Assembly: GCA_003993805.1 (NCBI GenBank) | Contig: RSEF01000003.1 | Coordinates: forward strand, 87,131,562-87,195,561 | From: Himantopus leucocephalus | Taxonomy: Eukaryota; Chordata; Aves; Charadriiformes; Recurvirostridae | Direction of reading: 5' to 3' | DNA length: 64,000 nucleotides | In this document: positions 12,288-24,092 of the stretch, one piece after another | How positions within the stretch are numbered: position 1 is the stretch's first letter | Layout: each line of letters begins with the position of its first letter | Notes under the pieces: model-generated | Database searches by the model: none | What the model was told of the DNA's origin: nothing | The model's input: the letters and a program-made list of their open reading frames with translations, nothing else | Translations under genes and position numbers: made by a program

Positions 12288-13039
12288 TTTCCAAGTTTGC
12301 AGGCAGAGAGTTGGTCCACCTTGGACCTCCTAAATCATCAAGCAAAAGTACATCATGTGAGCCCATGTATCAGATGCTTTTGGACCTTCAGGAGAATCTG
12401 AGTGATTTTGAAGAATTGACTGAAGCCGGAAAACCATGTCTTCATGAGAAATCACCATCCACAACACCAAATAACCAACCTCCCTCTTCAAACATCCAAG
12501 CAATGACATGCACAAGCAAAGCACGTCCCCAGTCCCTAATGAAAAACAGAATTATTACCAGGAGTCCTTTGCCTCATCAGGACATGAGGTTTAAAGACCT
12601 TCTGAAGGCAGTAGATGACAATATTTACAACCCAACACGGTGGCACCTTGATAAAGAGGGCACTGATCTCCTCATGACTGACTCTGCCCAGCTGTCGCCT
12701 TTCCCCAGGCTCCGACAAGCTGCCCTGAGAGAAACCCTAGCTAGAAAGATTTCCTGGCTGAGGACATCACAGCAACATACAAATATCCACCCTCTGGTTT
12801 TAGTCAGTGGTTCAAAACCACCAGCCTTCCCCATGTCCCAACAGCAAATGTTTACCATAAGAAGTATGAGGCAGTCTAAAGAAAACCCAATTCATTTTTT
12901 CAACAAGAAAACTAAGAAAAACTTTATCCAACTCAGACACACACCTAAAACTACAGATCTAAATCTTCCAGTTTTATCTCCGCCGTACCAAACCAGGCTG
13001 GGGAAAAAACCAGAGACTCTAAGGTTAAACTTTGCATAA
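12288..13039 (+). CDS. HUNK-like Ser/Thr kinase, terminal coding exon e
   Basis: The acceptor TATTCTCTTTAG ends at 12287. Its first two bases (TT) complete a Val codon with the G left by exon d, so the junction reads LPEG-V-SKFAGRELVHLGPP. An open frame of 249 residues follows, ending with TAA at 13037-13039. It is rich in Ser, Pro, Thr, Lys and Arg. A conserved-looking block is MRFKDLLKAVDDNIYNPTRW, then the basic stretches RETLARKISWLR and NKKTKKNFIQLRH. The end is KKPETLRLNFA. I recognise no domain, and the HUNK C-terminus does not match it. The length of the frame argues for real coding sequence. The role may be substrate docking or localisation, which is inference only. Confidence 0.85.
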
Positions 13040-13044
13040 ATAAA
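13039..13044 (+). promoter_or_regulatory. possible polyadenylation signal AATAAA overlapping the stop codon
   Basis: AATAAA begins at the last base of the TAA stop. If used, the 3' UTR would be only about 20-30 bases. I see no other AATAAA between here and the N gap, so the working signal may instead lie in or beyond the gap. Confidence 0.35.
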
Positions 13045-13394
13045 ACACCCACAAAGCATCAGAAGAAAATATGAGAAAGGGGCAGGAAAGAAACAAAGAT
13101 GGACAGAAAAAGAGAGTGAGAAGAGGAAGGCAGGAGAGATGAATCCAATCTTAAAATGAGACACCTCCAAACACAACGAAGGATGATATGATTTAAGCTG
13201 TGTGTCCTCTGATACCGGTCAAACACTGGGCTACAGATTTTGCAGAGCGCACCAAAGACGCAGAAAAACAGAAGCCACTGTAACAGAACATCAAGTGTAT
13301 TTAGGCAAAAAAGTGGACATTGCAGGCAGAAGATATGATTTTACATATTTTGTATCAATACACATATTGTCCCAAACTTGGGTCACTTGTACTT
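13040..13394 (+). other. probable 3' untranslated region or 3' flank of the kinase gene
   Basis: Purine-rich sequence (AGAAAGGGGCAGGAAAGAAAC and similar) follows the stop without a coding signal. The end of the transcript cannot be placed because of the adjacent assembly gap. Confidence 0.5.
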
Positions 13395-13494
13395 NNNNNN
13401 NNNNNNNNNNNNNNNNNNNNNNNNNNNNNNNNNNNNNNNNNNNNNNNNNNNNNNNNNNNNNNNNNNNNNNNNNNNNNNNNNNNNNNNNNNNNNN
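13395..13494. other. assembly gap (100 N)
   Basis: A run of exactly 100 N, the conventional placeholder for a gap of unknown size. Confidence 0.99.
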
Positions 13495-16400
13495 ACAGCT
13501 TAATTAGGACTGCCTATGTGTAACTGTGTGCCTTTGCAACGTTTGTCTCTTACTATTGGAAACATGCATTTGTTTGCAGTTTCAATGATTTATGCTTCTT
13601 AGCTAGTTTATCATAGTACTAAGCTTTGAGCCTGATTCTGTCTTCAAACCAGTTTTATATCAGTTTAAAACCCTTAACTTCAACAGCTTTGAACTTGATT
13701 GACTCCAACAGAGGTGAGAATACAATGGGAGTCTTCGTATTTGCTGCTCGGTGAGCTCACATGTAGAGGTAAAAGATGCACAAAGGGTTTCCAAGTAATA
13801 CTAGATAGATATACAAAGAATAGCAGCAAGAAAAAGCCGCAGAAGAAGGTATAATCCTATGAGCTCAAACCAAGGCTTTTAGCTGACAAGCACGATGGTA
13901 AGCATTTTGTCACATTGAGAGGGACCAAACTTGCGGTCCCGTTTTTGTCTGTCTCGCCTTCTCCCACCACACCGGGACCACATCCACAGGGTGAGCTCTT
14001 CATGGTCCATGCAGCTCCAGCACCGCACCGCCTCAGTGAGGGCAGCTTACGCAGACCTGCGTGGGTGCCAACCACTCTGCTGTCTCCTCTGCTGGGCTGA
14101 GACAGCTATGGCGGAGCCCTGCTCTCAGCCAGCCCTGATCTGAATAACAGAGGTGTTTTTAACTCAGGACATCTTTGCTGACCAGGCTTACAGGGCAAGT
14201 CCACAGCTGCAGCTGAGGAGCTGGAGAGGAAGGATGGGGCACGTGGGCAGGAACTTATCACCACCAAAGAAAACATTGCTGTGTAACCTTGTCCTGTGAG
14301 CAGGTAGCTGCAATTCAGACATGCCACCTGGGACTGCAGCTCAGGTAGGTGGAAAAGTTAGTGCCTCTGCCCATGGCTTTTCTCCACAGCTTAAAGTCTC
14401 ATCAGAGCATAATAGCACACGTAGTTACTCCAAAATCTAGCTGGTCAGAACAATCCAGGTTGGAAAGAAACTTACTATTAAAAAGGCTTGGTGACCTCAG
14501 CACGATTTGGCAGAATGCAGCCAAGAAGCAGATACACGTGTGGCATCTGCACCCCTCCACTCAGAGGGTAAGGAAGGACCACTGGTCTCTGGACACGGGC
14601 AGTGGCAAGGAAGCTCAAACCCAGCAGTTTCCTTTATGCACACCTGAGTTAATGAGCAGCGCAGGGGCCATTTGCTGTGCTTATAACTCTGGCACCATGC
14701 AATTCAGAACCTAGAGGTATCTGAGTGATTTCCAGATAATGTTTTTCTTGGAAAATCTGATTTCCTTAGACTTTAGAAAATGTTTATGTCTCAAAAACAT
14801 TTTTAGCTTTGAGTCGCCCTTACAAAACACTTTTTGTTTGAATATACAGATTGAAACAAATGGTTTCAGCTGTAAGTTGACATTTCAATTTACTGTTTCC
14901 TTTCACAATACTGAAATGCTTCCTTCTGACCATAAATGTCTAAAAGCTTTTTCCTCCACATCATTTTCTTCTGAGAAAAATTTTTTTTTCCTTGACACTT
15001 TTTAACATTGTGTCTTTATACTCTAATTCCAGATGACAATAACAGCAAAATGCTCTAATTTTTTTCACCAAGTCAAAACTCCATTTTCCAAACAGCTCTA
15101 CCACCATCTTCCAGCTCCCCCATGAGCCTTTGGAGAGAGGAGAACAAGAGGAGTTTATGCTTCTCCTTTACCAACTCAGTGCAGGCGTGTCTATGTAGGT
15201 GCCAAAGCAGACGACAGCCACAGGAGAATAATCGTTCCCCACTAAAATGAAGCCTGGAAAGGTAAGTGACTGTGCACCATGACCCAAGTGCAGAAGAGGC
15301 AGCCCTTCCTGGAGGAGCTCTGAATTGTGATACCTTCATCCTCCCGTGGCCTCAGCTGCTTCCAGCCCAGCCTCTGCTCTGGCTGTGGCAGAGAACGGGG
15401 GTTTCCAAGGGGTGAGACACTTACCAGTGGTTGGAGAAAACATCAAGTCTTTGTAGGGTCCCTGCCACATGCCTATTCTTCCCTTTCTTCGAGGTAATAT
15501 GGTTTCTTATTTCTAGGAGTGGTTTACTAAAAAGCAAGGGAATATCCCTTCTTCTGCCCTCTCTGGGGCAGACTTTAAAGGTCACAGTGCTGAAAACAGA
15601 TGTTTCTTCAACATGCCACAGCTGAGTGTTGCTTTCTAGGCATCATGTAGAGAGAAAAGAGATTTTCTACCTACGCTTCCCATACACTCATTTAAGGGCT
15701 AGCTTCAACCTGGCCTTCTCCTCAGCTGTTCCAACACCACTGAAACATATATCTGCTGCTAGCACAGAGCCGCTATGTCTGAGTAGGAACTCTCATCTAC
15801 CACGTATATATTACCACTTTGAAATAAAAGCCATCTCGTTCCTGAAGGGGAGAAGGGAGGAGTGCAGTTAACGGTTCAATGCCATAAACGTGGGTCCCAG
15901 ATCACGTGCAGAGCTGGGAAGGGGCAGGGAGCACCGTGCAGTACAGCTGGTAACGTAGGGCACGACGATGGAAACACCTCCAGGCAGCCAGACTGCATGG
16001 GTGGCCCAGGCAGGGAGATGGTGCCAATATTTTAACAAGTGGCTCCCACAAAAACGTTTCCCTTCAGCAGGTGATAAATTTACACTTCGGGGATGTGATG
16101 TCTGCAGAAAGAAGTAAAGGGCTCTGGAATCCGCCCTTTTATTTAACAATGTAAAGGAAAAAAAAATATGCTTCTAACTAAGGAAGGGGACATCACTGCT
16201 TGGCAAGAAAATGTACATTAAGATGCACTTGGCCAGAAATGCACTGAGTCATGCAGAGTAGTGTTTGACCACTGCAATTCATGTTGGGGGAGAGGAGGGC
16301 GCTGAATGCCTTGCACAGGAGTCCCACAGGATCCTGCTTCAGGAAGGGTTATTGAAAATACCTAACACTGAGTAGAGTCTTATTACAACCCTAATAGAAA

Positions 16401-19400
16401 GCCAATTCTATTAAGATGCAAGGCAAAGTGCAGTGGGACAGCAAGGCTTTCACACCTCCTCTCTCGTGTCTGGTAGCAAAAACGTAACAACAGGCTCCTA
16501 AAATGACAGCTTCCAAAGGAGTGTTTAGCTACTTCATTATATCTATAGCAGTCCCTTGTACAAACAAACTTCACACAGAGTCTCCGCTGGGACTGACACT
16601 GGATCTTTAGGTCCTTCAAGTCAGTCTCTATAAGTGGATCCTGCTATTGCATGGTCTGTCAATGCAATCATGAGAGATTCCCAGCCCTCCATGTCATAGG
16701 TTTTCCATTTACACATAGGAAATGGCACCTTTTACTACTATCCTGTTTCTGCGCCATATTAATAAGTTCAACTGCTTTATGTATTACCAGTTTGAACACT
16801 GTTCTGCTTTTCAAATCACAACTGTTTTCATGTCAGCAAAAGAATTTCAAACCACAGGAAATTCTGGGGATGAAGTACAAATACACACTTAGAGCTATCA
16901 GGAAGCAGAATCAAACCTACTGTTGGAAAAAGATTTTTTAAAAAATAAATGTCACTGCTTTCATACTGCACTTTCAATTTCATCATTTTTTAAACACATA
17001 AATGAACAAGATTAATAATTTAGCCAGTAAAGGAATTTCTGTTTAGCCTCTGAAAAATCCCTGAATAATTCAGAAGTTCCGACATTAGATAGCCTTAGTC
17101 ATGCTGACCCATCCACGCCGGGTAAAACGCTGAATAGAGATCGAAGTGACTGACCCATTCTCTCACAGCCCTCTCACATTACAGCTTATGAAAAACAAAA
17201 CTCCGCAAATCAGAAGCTCACAAAACCACAGAAAGCAGCTCATGTTCACCTGTTGTCTGTGCCAGCAAGAAGACGAGAAAGGACAAACAGGAGCATTTTG
17301 CTCATCCTTTATAAGCATGGTCTTAAAACTACAACTCCTGATTTGCAGTCCAAGGAAATCCACTTCTACTTCCCCAGGCTTTAATGCTAAGGTATGTGAA
17401 AGGTTTAAGAAATTCAGAATAGATTCATCATACAAAAGCCATTTTAAAAGAAATCAGTGTTTGTCAAACTGAAAGTGAGCCTGAGAAATTTATAAACACA
17501 TTTTTTCTTCTATAAAGCAGAACTTACAATTTTTAAGTTCCTTACATGTAAAATACATTTGCCTCACCCATACATCTGAAATTAAAGTCTTTCAGTATTA
17601 TAACGATAACGAACTATTATTCCCTTCCTCTCTTTCACCACTTTTTTGAGTTCTGGTCATTGTTTTGGATTACAGACTATATAGATGGATACTACAGAAA
17701 ACTGTAAGGTAGTGAATATAGTCTTATTAGAAATAAATATTTGAGATTTCTGTTAGGATTCCTGGTATAAAATATTCCAGCATGAGAATCAGCAGGGACC
17801 TTCCTACCAAGTCCACCATTTTCCTGGCTCTACTGTTTGGGCTCCAGTCCCTTATACACACATATTTTGCAGATAATCCATTAGAGAGAAAGCGAGAGCA
17901 GGCTTTCAGGAAAGAGCTATTTCCAGCTAGGAAGGAGCTATCATAGAGATTAAGTCTTCTACTACCTCTCAGAAGAGTCGGCAGAGGGGTAAAGGGAACA
18001 GATAGAGCTAAATGCCATAAGGCATACTCAGGTTGAGATTTTGAGGAGCAACAGGATCTTACAGTGGCATGTTGCTTACCCAATCTTAAACAGAAGGGAT
18101 ATCTCTCACAAAGCTGGTTGTTTAGACTCCTTTGTAGTCAATGGAGACTATGGACATCTGGAAAAGAAGGAGAGTAAATTAGCTATGGAGGCCCTTGAAC
18201 GGACTCTTCAACTGAAGTCTACCCAACTGCACTGCCATAAGGGTGACTTGATCCAATATTTTGGACTTGGAGTTTCCACAGACTGGGGAATAAGAACAGA
18301 GCATCCATCTCATCTCATGAACATTATAGCCGGGCAGGACTCTTTCCTGACCTCCACAGGAGCAGAACGGCAAGATTTTTAAGTCCTTATCTGGAGCATA
18401 TATTAAAGGCTCAGAAAGGTAAAAGGGAGGATCAAATGGGTCCTTAAACCTAATCAGCTGTTTCTAGGCAGGCAGATATTTTACTTGGGACATCTGTATT
18501 TAGTAACTGTAGCCTTTTGAGGCCAGCAAGAAGGCTGAAAGCCACTTTTACAAATCCTTTCTTAGAAAGACAGTCTTTAAGGCAGAGAGGAGTATACCCC
18601 TATTTAGACAAAAGGAGGATTTAAATATCAAGCCTATCCATTGCAGCAGCTCAAGCAGGCAATGAAAAGCAGTAGGGACTATGTTACACAAGTCTTTTCT
18701 ATGCTAATTAATACTTAACTCACATCAGCAGTTCCTACAGTACAGTTCAATGGGACCAGAAAGGAAAGCAAGTGTTCCCCCAGCAAAGGAGGAGCCCTTT
18801 GGTTCAGACCTTCAGGGTGTCTTTCCAGTGAAGCTCTGCATACAAGCCCATGTGGGTATGGCAGTATTTCAAACTACCAAGAGGTCTCTTTCACAGAACA
18901 CAGCCTATACATCTGCCAGACAGCCACTCTTAGCCAGCCTACACCCTTTCCTAGCATCACCACGAATTCCCACGTTACGGAGACTCTGCTCTTTCGAGGC
19001 ATTTCTACTTGCTGCTTCCCATATGCTTTAATAGCTCAGCGCCTCTCCTGCAACTAAACCAAAAATTCACTCCCTGAGATGACTGACATATAAACCACAT
19101 ACATTTACAGGCATTTACACATAGGCTAACATAGAGAGGTGAGGAGGATATGCTGTTACCCAATGGATATGAAAGGTTAAATGACACATTCTGTGTTTGT
19201 CTATAATGCCTCCCTTTTATTGCTGCAGGACCAGCCACCACCTCCTCGGACAGAGATAGACGAGTCATAGCTCAAGCTGTTTTGTTATGACAGTCTTCTA
19301 GAGAAAGAAAACCATGTTCCCGTCACTTCACTGCTTTCAACAGGAGTAAGTAGGCAAATGACCCAATCCTGCAGATGAGAAGAAAATTTATGTTTCAGAA

Positions 19401-22400
19401 AACCTGCCGCAAATTGTCGGAAACGCTCTAAGGATACCCTGCTCCAGTGAGCTTGATTCTCTTCCATTAAGCTCATTATCTCCCTTCCACAAAAAAGCAA
19501 GCAAGCACCCCTTGAGTTGCCAAAGGCAATCCTTCGAGAACAATGGATATTTGAGAGACTTCTGTGCTCATGGAATATACAGCAAAGACGGCAAAATTTC
19601 CCAGGAAGCCTGAAAAATATTCGGCACTGACAGAAAGTCAGTAAAATCATGACTGTCATATAGCCATTATGTTATCCTGATAGATATCAGTATGGGACAA
19701 TATGAACTAATGAACATCTAGCTCAAAAGGCACAGACGGTGACTACAGATCATACAATACACAACTGTGCAATCTCAGAAATAATTCATAAGATGCCCTC
19801 TCTTGCTGCTTTCTCTGCAGGAGTCTCTCCACTTCTGTGTCTAATTCTGCTTTTGCCCTGTGGATAGGATAGAAGCAACGCCAAGCACAGATTTCAATGT
19901 ATAAACATATTATGTGGCATGGTAAGAGAACCTCATAATAGCCCAATTTGGAAGTACTGACCAAAAAATGGCTTAGCAATAACTAAGAGCTGGGATTTTT
20001 GCCCTTCCATTAAAGCAAGGAGAGCAAACCATGGCTTTAGGCTTAACCAGTCGCATCAAGCTCAGCGTCACTCCAGTGACTAAGTGCACTCGCTATACTT
20101 TATGCCCTCATATGCTGTGGTCTCTACAGGTTTTTTCACTTTAATTCGTCTTGCGAAAATGAACGCCCGCCCACAGCATCCTTGCTTTTGCTTCCTTGGG
20201 CCTATCGTTGACACAGAATTTACATGTTGGAAAAACCAAGTTCTGTGTCTGAAATGAGAATAAAAACTCCCTTCAAATGGCGCAAAGTTACTTAAAAATG
20301 TTAATCTGCCTTATTTTTATGATGTGTTTAAAATTAAATGTTCCCATATGGGGACAACAGGGCAAACCATGTCCTTCCATTTAAATAGCCTGTTTACTTT
20401 AAAATCTGAAACTAGCTACAAATTTAAACCCTTTTTGTTTTTGTCCACCTGGAAAAAATTATCAAATTCTTAAGTGTGCATTGTAATAGGAGCAAACACT
20501 GAAAAGTGTGAATTCTTAGGTTTCAATATCTATTTTTAAATTGTTTTTCATGTAAGCTTTTAATTTAGATTTAATAAGATTCTAATTGCATTTTAAAAAA
20601 AATACCAGTTGATTATTGAAGACATATTTCTGTAGGATTAACTTACATATCTCAGACTTAAAATATTGTTTTAAATAATAATTTGGTATTTTATGATTTA
20701 TGCTACCAAATCTAAATATAGTTAGTGTAAAATAATTACAGAATGGTTGCAAGAAATAGATTTATTGAGGATTATCCATTTTATAAGAGGCACACATCTC
20801 CTATGTAATTATTCAATGTCAATAAGTGTCTTCAAAAATCTGTTGGCAATTAATGCATGATGAGTGCTTAGTTATATTTTAACATATTGCATAATTAAAG
20901 CCAATCGAAAGTTTTGCCATTTGCCGTACAGCTCAGAAACAGGAAAAAAATTAGCGTGCTAAATGAAATGAGCTGTGCAGCTTCGTTTTCAGGTCTGCTC
21001 CAGCTGCTTTTTGCCACTTCAGTGGTGCAAAAGAGCCAGAGACCCAGCAGTCTTGCTCTCCTGATGGTTCTCCATAGAGGGGAAATACCAGGTAATTCAA
21101 AGCAGCAATAGTGGCTGTATGCCACCTTCCCTTCTCCAGCTAGAGGGTGTAGTATCGATACTGCGTTCCTCCCCTGCTACCAGATGTACTCTCTGAGCTC
21201 ACAGGTAGCCAAGATTAATTTATAATAGTTTTACAGCAGCCTAAAGATCTATAAAGTCATTTTTGCCTTGCTAATCTGGCACTGCCTGCTACAGCGGATC
21301 TGGGCCTTTAAGCACAGGAAGGTCTTATTTAACTGTAGTCTTAGGCTAACTGCAGGCTTTAGACCTGGATTGAAAAGGCATTAATGTCACCTGGAATCCG
21401 TCCCTCACCCTTGCTGGGAGCCACACAGCCCCTCAGCGTGCTGCATGCTCCATGGAAACACCGCTCTCCTGGCAGGCACAAATCTCCTGGAATAGTTATT
21501 ACAATGGATATTATAGGAAGGACTGCACTGGCAGTGAGGCTAATGAGATAAACTATTTCTTCTTTTCCACCGATTTATTTTTACATTCTGTTAAATACCA
21601 CTTCTCATTCCACTCAGTATTATCACGACACCCCCCGCTGCACCCCCCGGATATTATATAGAGCATTCACTTTAGGAGTTTTAGGACAGAAAATGCTTCT
21701 TTCCTGCCTTGTTTTGCTCTGTTCGGGTTAAGTCACCTGTTTTGATTTTTACGGTAACCTTGATGTATAAAATCTGAGCTAAATCAGCCATCCAACAGCA
21801 CAGCCCAACATTCAAGAGGCACTGAGCACCTGAATAACCCATAAAGGCAACATCCGCCTTGACAGCGTGTCTGTTGTGAATACAACTGCCCCTAAAAGAA
21901 AAGTGTTGCAGAACAGCAGAAGAACGACTTCTCCATGTAGATGACTCTTCCCTTAAGTGCTTTTAAATACTTCACAGGTGTCTTCTGTACCATCTTCATT
22001 TAGCGTTAGCTCATAAGGCAAAAGTAATCTTTGACATCTTTACTTGACTTAATACCACTTTATGTCAAAAGTTAGATCCTACAAAACTGCTGTACATGGT
22101 GTGTAAGCCAAGTGCACGTCCCTCTGCACAGCAACAGGAACCTCCAAAGAGCTGGAAGACTTCTGGAGATCCACATCATCACAGGCTAAGGAACTGCTTG
22201 TGACCGCACTAAGCATGGAGCTGCATTTCTCTGCCATGAATCACTCTTCACATAGTTAAAACCAGTATACAAGTCAGAACGCAACAAAGAATGAAACCCC
22301 TGATTCTGATGCTTGATCAAAGCTCTTGCTCCTTGTGCAACGTGGTGGCACTACCCTGCCGGGCTGCTGAAGTCAGCTATCAACCAGTGCTAACACGTCA

Positions 22401-22634
22401 CCGGCCCAGGCTGTACCCAGCCCACTGCAGGTTGGTAATGGCAACAGTCAATCACAAAACAAAGGTTTATCTGAATCTGAAGTATGATTCAAGTCATTGT
22501 TTTCTGGGCTTTTGAAAATTAGTGAAGACTAAGCTAATCAGCCTGCTCTGTCTTTATAGTTACTGCAGAGAAATATGTCCGCTGGGGAGACGATTAATGT
22601 GAATGTGGGCTCTCTGCTCAATGGAGCAAGGGAC
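13495..22634. other. intergenic stretch, no gene recognised
   Basis: No open frame here has a recognisable product. An internal-exon-shaped segment at 17185-17391 (acceptor CACATTACAG, donor GTATGT, open for 69 codons) is unconvincing: it is Cys-rich and a second frame is open almost as far. A strong acceptor at 19207-19228 (CCCTCCCTTTTATTGCTGCAG-like) is followed by a short frame with a Pro-rich peptide and a stop. Bases 20280-20900 are markedly AT-rich and free of recognisable repeats. Confidence 0.55.
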
Positions 22635-24092
22635 TGAGTGACAACGGGCATGGAAAACACTGAGGTACTCCATCTCTTTTGTTTTCCCCTCAGTTTTTAC
22701 TGGGTAGGTGTGTCTCAAGCATTCCAGCACCTGGAGGCTACTGGCAGAGTCCTTGGGAATGACACCGTACCTGCAGGAGAGGAAGGCAGGGTCAGGGACC
22801 ACTTTAAGCAAACTGAGCACATGCTACCCATGGGAGGAGATCAGATACACCTGAGGGTGCGGAAGGAGCTGGCTGACATAACTGCAAAAGAGCCATCGTC
22901 CTTAAAAGGTCACTGCAGTTAGGGGAGGTTCCTGATGATTGAAACAAGGTAAACATCACACCCATCTTCAGAAAGGGTAGGCAGGATGACTCAGGTCAGT
23001 CAGCCTCACCTCAGCCCCTGGGCAGATTACAGAGCAAATCCTCCTGGAAGTCATTTCTGATCACACAAAAGGCAAGAAGGTGACTGGTATTTAGTGAGGG
23101 CAAATCATGCCTGACTGTTCTGACTGGTTTGAATGATGAGATGACCAGCTCCATGGACAAGGGAAGAGTGAAATTGTTGTACATCTTGATCTCGGCAAGA
23201 CCCATACTGTTTAGGCTTTACTAGTGACTGGACACGTTCAGCCTCTTTGTGGATGATACCAAAGTGGGGGGAGCAGTCAATATGCAGGACACAGGCTGCT
23301 GCTCAGAGGGACCTGGACAGGCTGGAGAAATGGGCTGACAGGAACCTCATGAGGTTCAGCTAAGGCAAATACAAAGTCCTACATCTAAGAGTGAATATCT
23401 CCATTCAGCAACAAAGGCTAGGGCTCAACCCTCTGGAAAAGAGCTTGGCAGAAAAGGACCAGAACATCCTGATGCACAACATGCTGAACATTATTCAGCA
23501 GTGTGCCCTTGCAGCAATGAGGGTCAACTACATCCTGAATTATATCAGCAAGAGTGTAGCTTGCAGGTCAAGGAGAGTGTTTCTTTGCCTCCATTTAGCC
23601 CTTGTGAGACTGTTTCTGGAGTACTGCAGCCAATACCACAAAGACATGGACATGCTGTAGTGAGCCCAGCGGAGGGCCACCAAGATGGGCAGGAGGCCAA
23701 TGCACAGGATGCGTGACAAGAGGCTGCATGAACTGGGTTTGTTCAGCCTTCAGAAGAGAAGGCTTGGGGGGAACCTTATTGCTGTCTGTGACTACCTTAT
23801 GAGAGGGAATATGAAAGACAGAGGGAGCCTCTTCTCAGAGGTGCACAAGCATAAAATAAGATGCAAGGGATGCAAGTTGGAATTCAGGTGGATCAGAAAT
23901 TCTGATAGCGTGAAAGGAAAAAACTTTTTACCACAAGGGTGATCAAGCACTGGAACAGGTTTCCCAGGAGATTATCAAAACCAGGCAGGACAGGTCCCTG
24001 AGCAACTGTCCTGTCTTTGAGTTGGGAACTGGAGTAGATGAGCTCCAGAGTTTGCTTCCAACCTGCACGATTCTGTGATTCTGTTGTAGGAA
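22635..24092 (+). mobile_element. CR1 LINE, longest copy in the window, internally deleted
   Basis: From about 22635 the DNA follows the CR1 ORF2 course: GAGGTACTCCATCTCTTTTG, then GGGGAGGTTCCTGATGATTG and CACACCCATCTTCAGAAAGG. After CTCGGCAAGACCCATACTG (about 23190-23210) it jumps to GTGGATGATACCAAAGTGGG, so the reverse-transcriptase core between these two points is lost. It resumes with CAGGCTGGAGAAATGGGCTG, the SVACRSRRVFLCLHLALVR peptide, LGLFSLQKRRLGGNL, and a 3' tail ending GATTCTGTGATTCTG. Frameshifts and stops make it non-functional. The 5' part is more diverged than the 3' end of the 11.5-kb copy, so this insertion is older. Confidence 0.93.

Noticed and set aside
12311..13039. Treating the 242-codon frame as an independent gene starting at TTG 12311
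   Set aside because: The frame extends upstream to a good acceptor at 12287 and joins exon d in phase, so it is the last exon of the kinase gene.
17185..17391. Exon-shaped 69-codon open segment with acceptor CACATTACAG and donor GTATGT
   Set aside because: The peptide is Cys-rich and unconvincing, a second frame is open almost as far, and no neighbouring exon supports it.
19229..19270. Strong acceptor followed by a Pro-rich peptide (QPPPPPRTEIDES) and a stop, resembling a terminal exon
   Set aside because: Only 14 codons long, with no upstream exon to join, so chance is likely.
23391..23942. Overlapping plus-strand frames of 71-89 codons
   Set aside because: They are the frameshifted CR1 ORF2 C-terminus.
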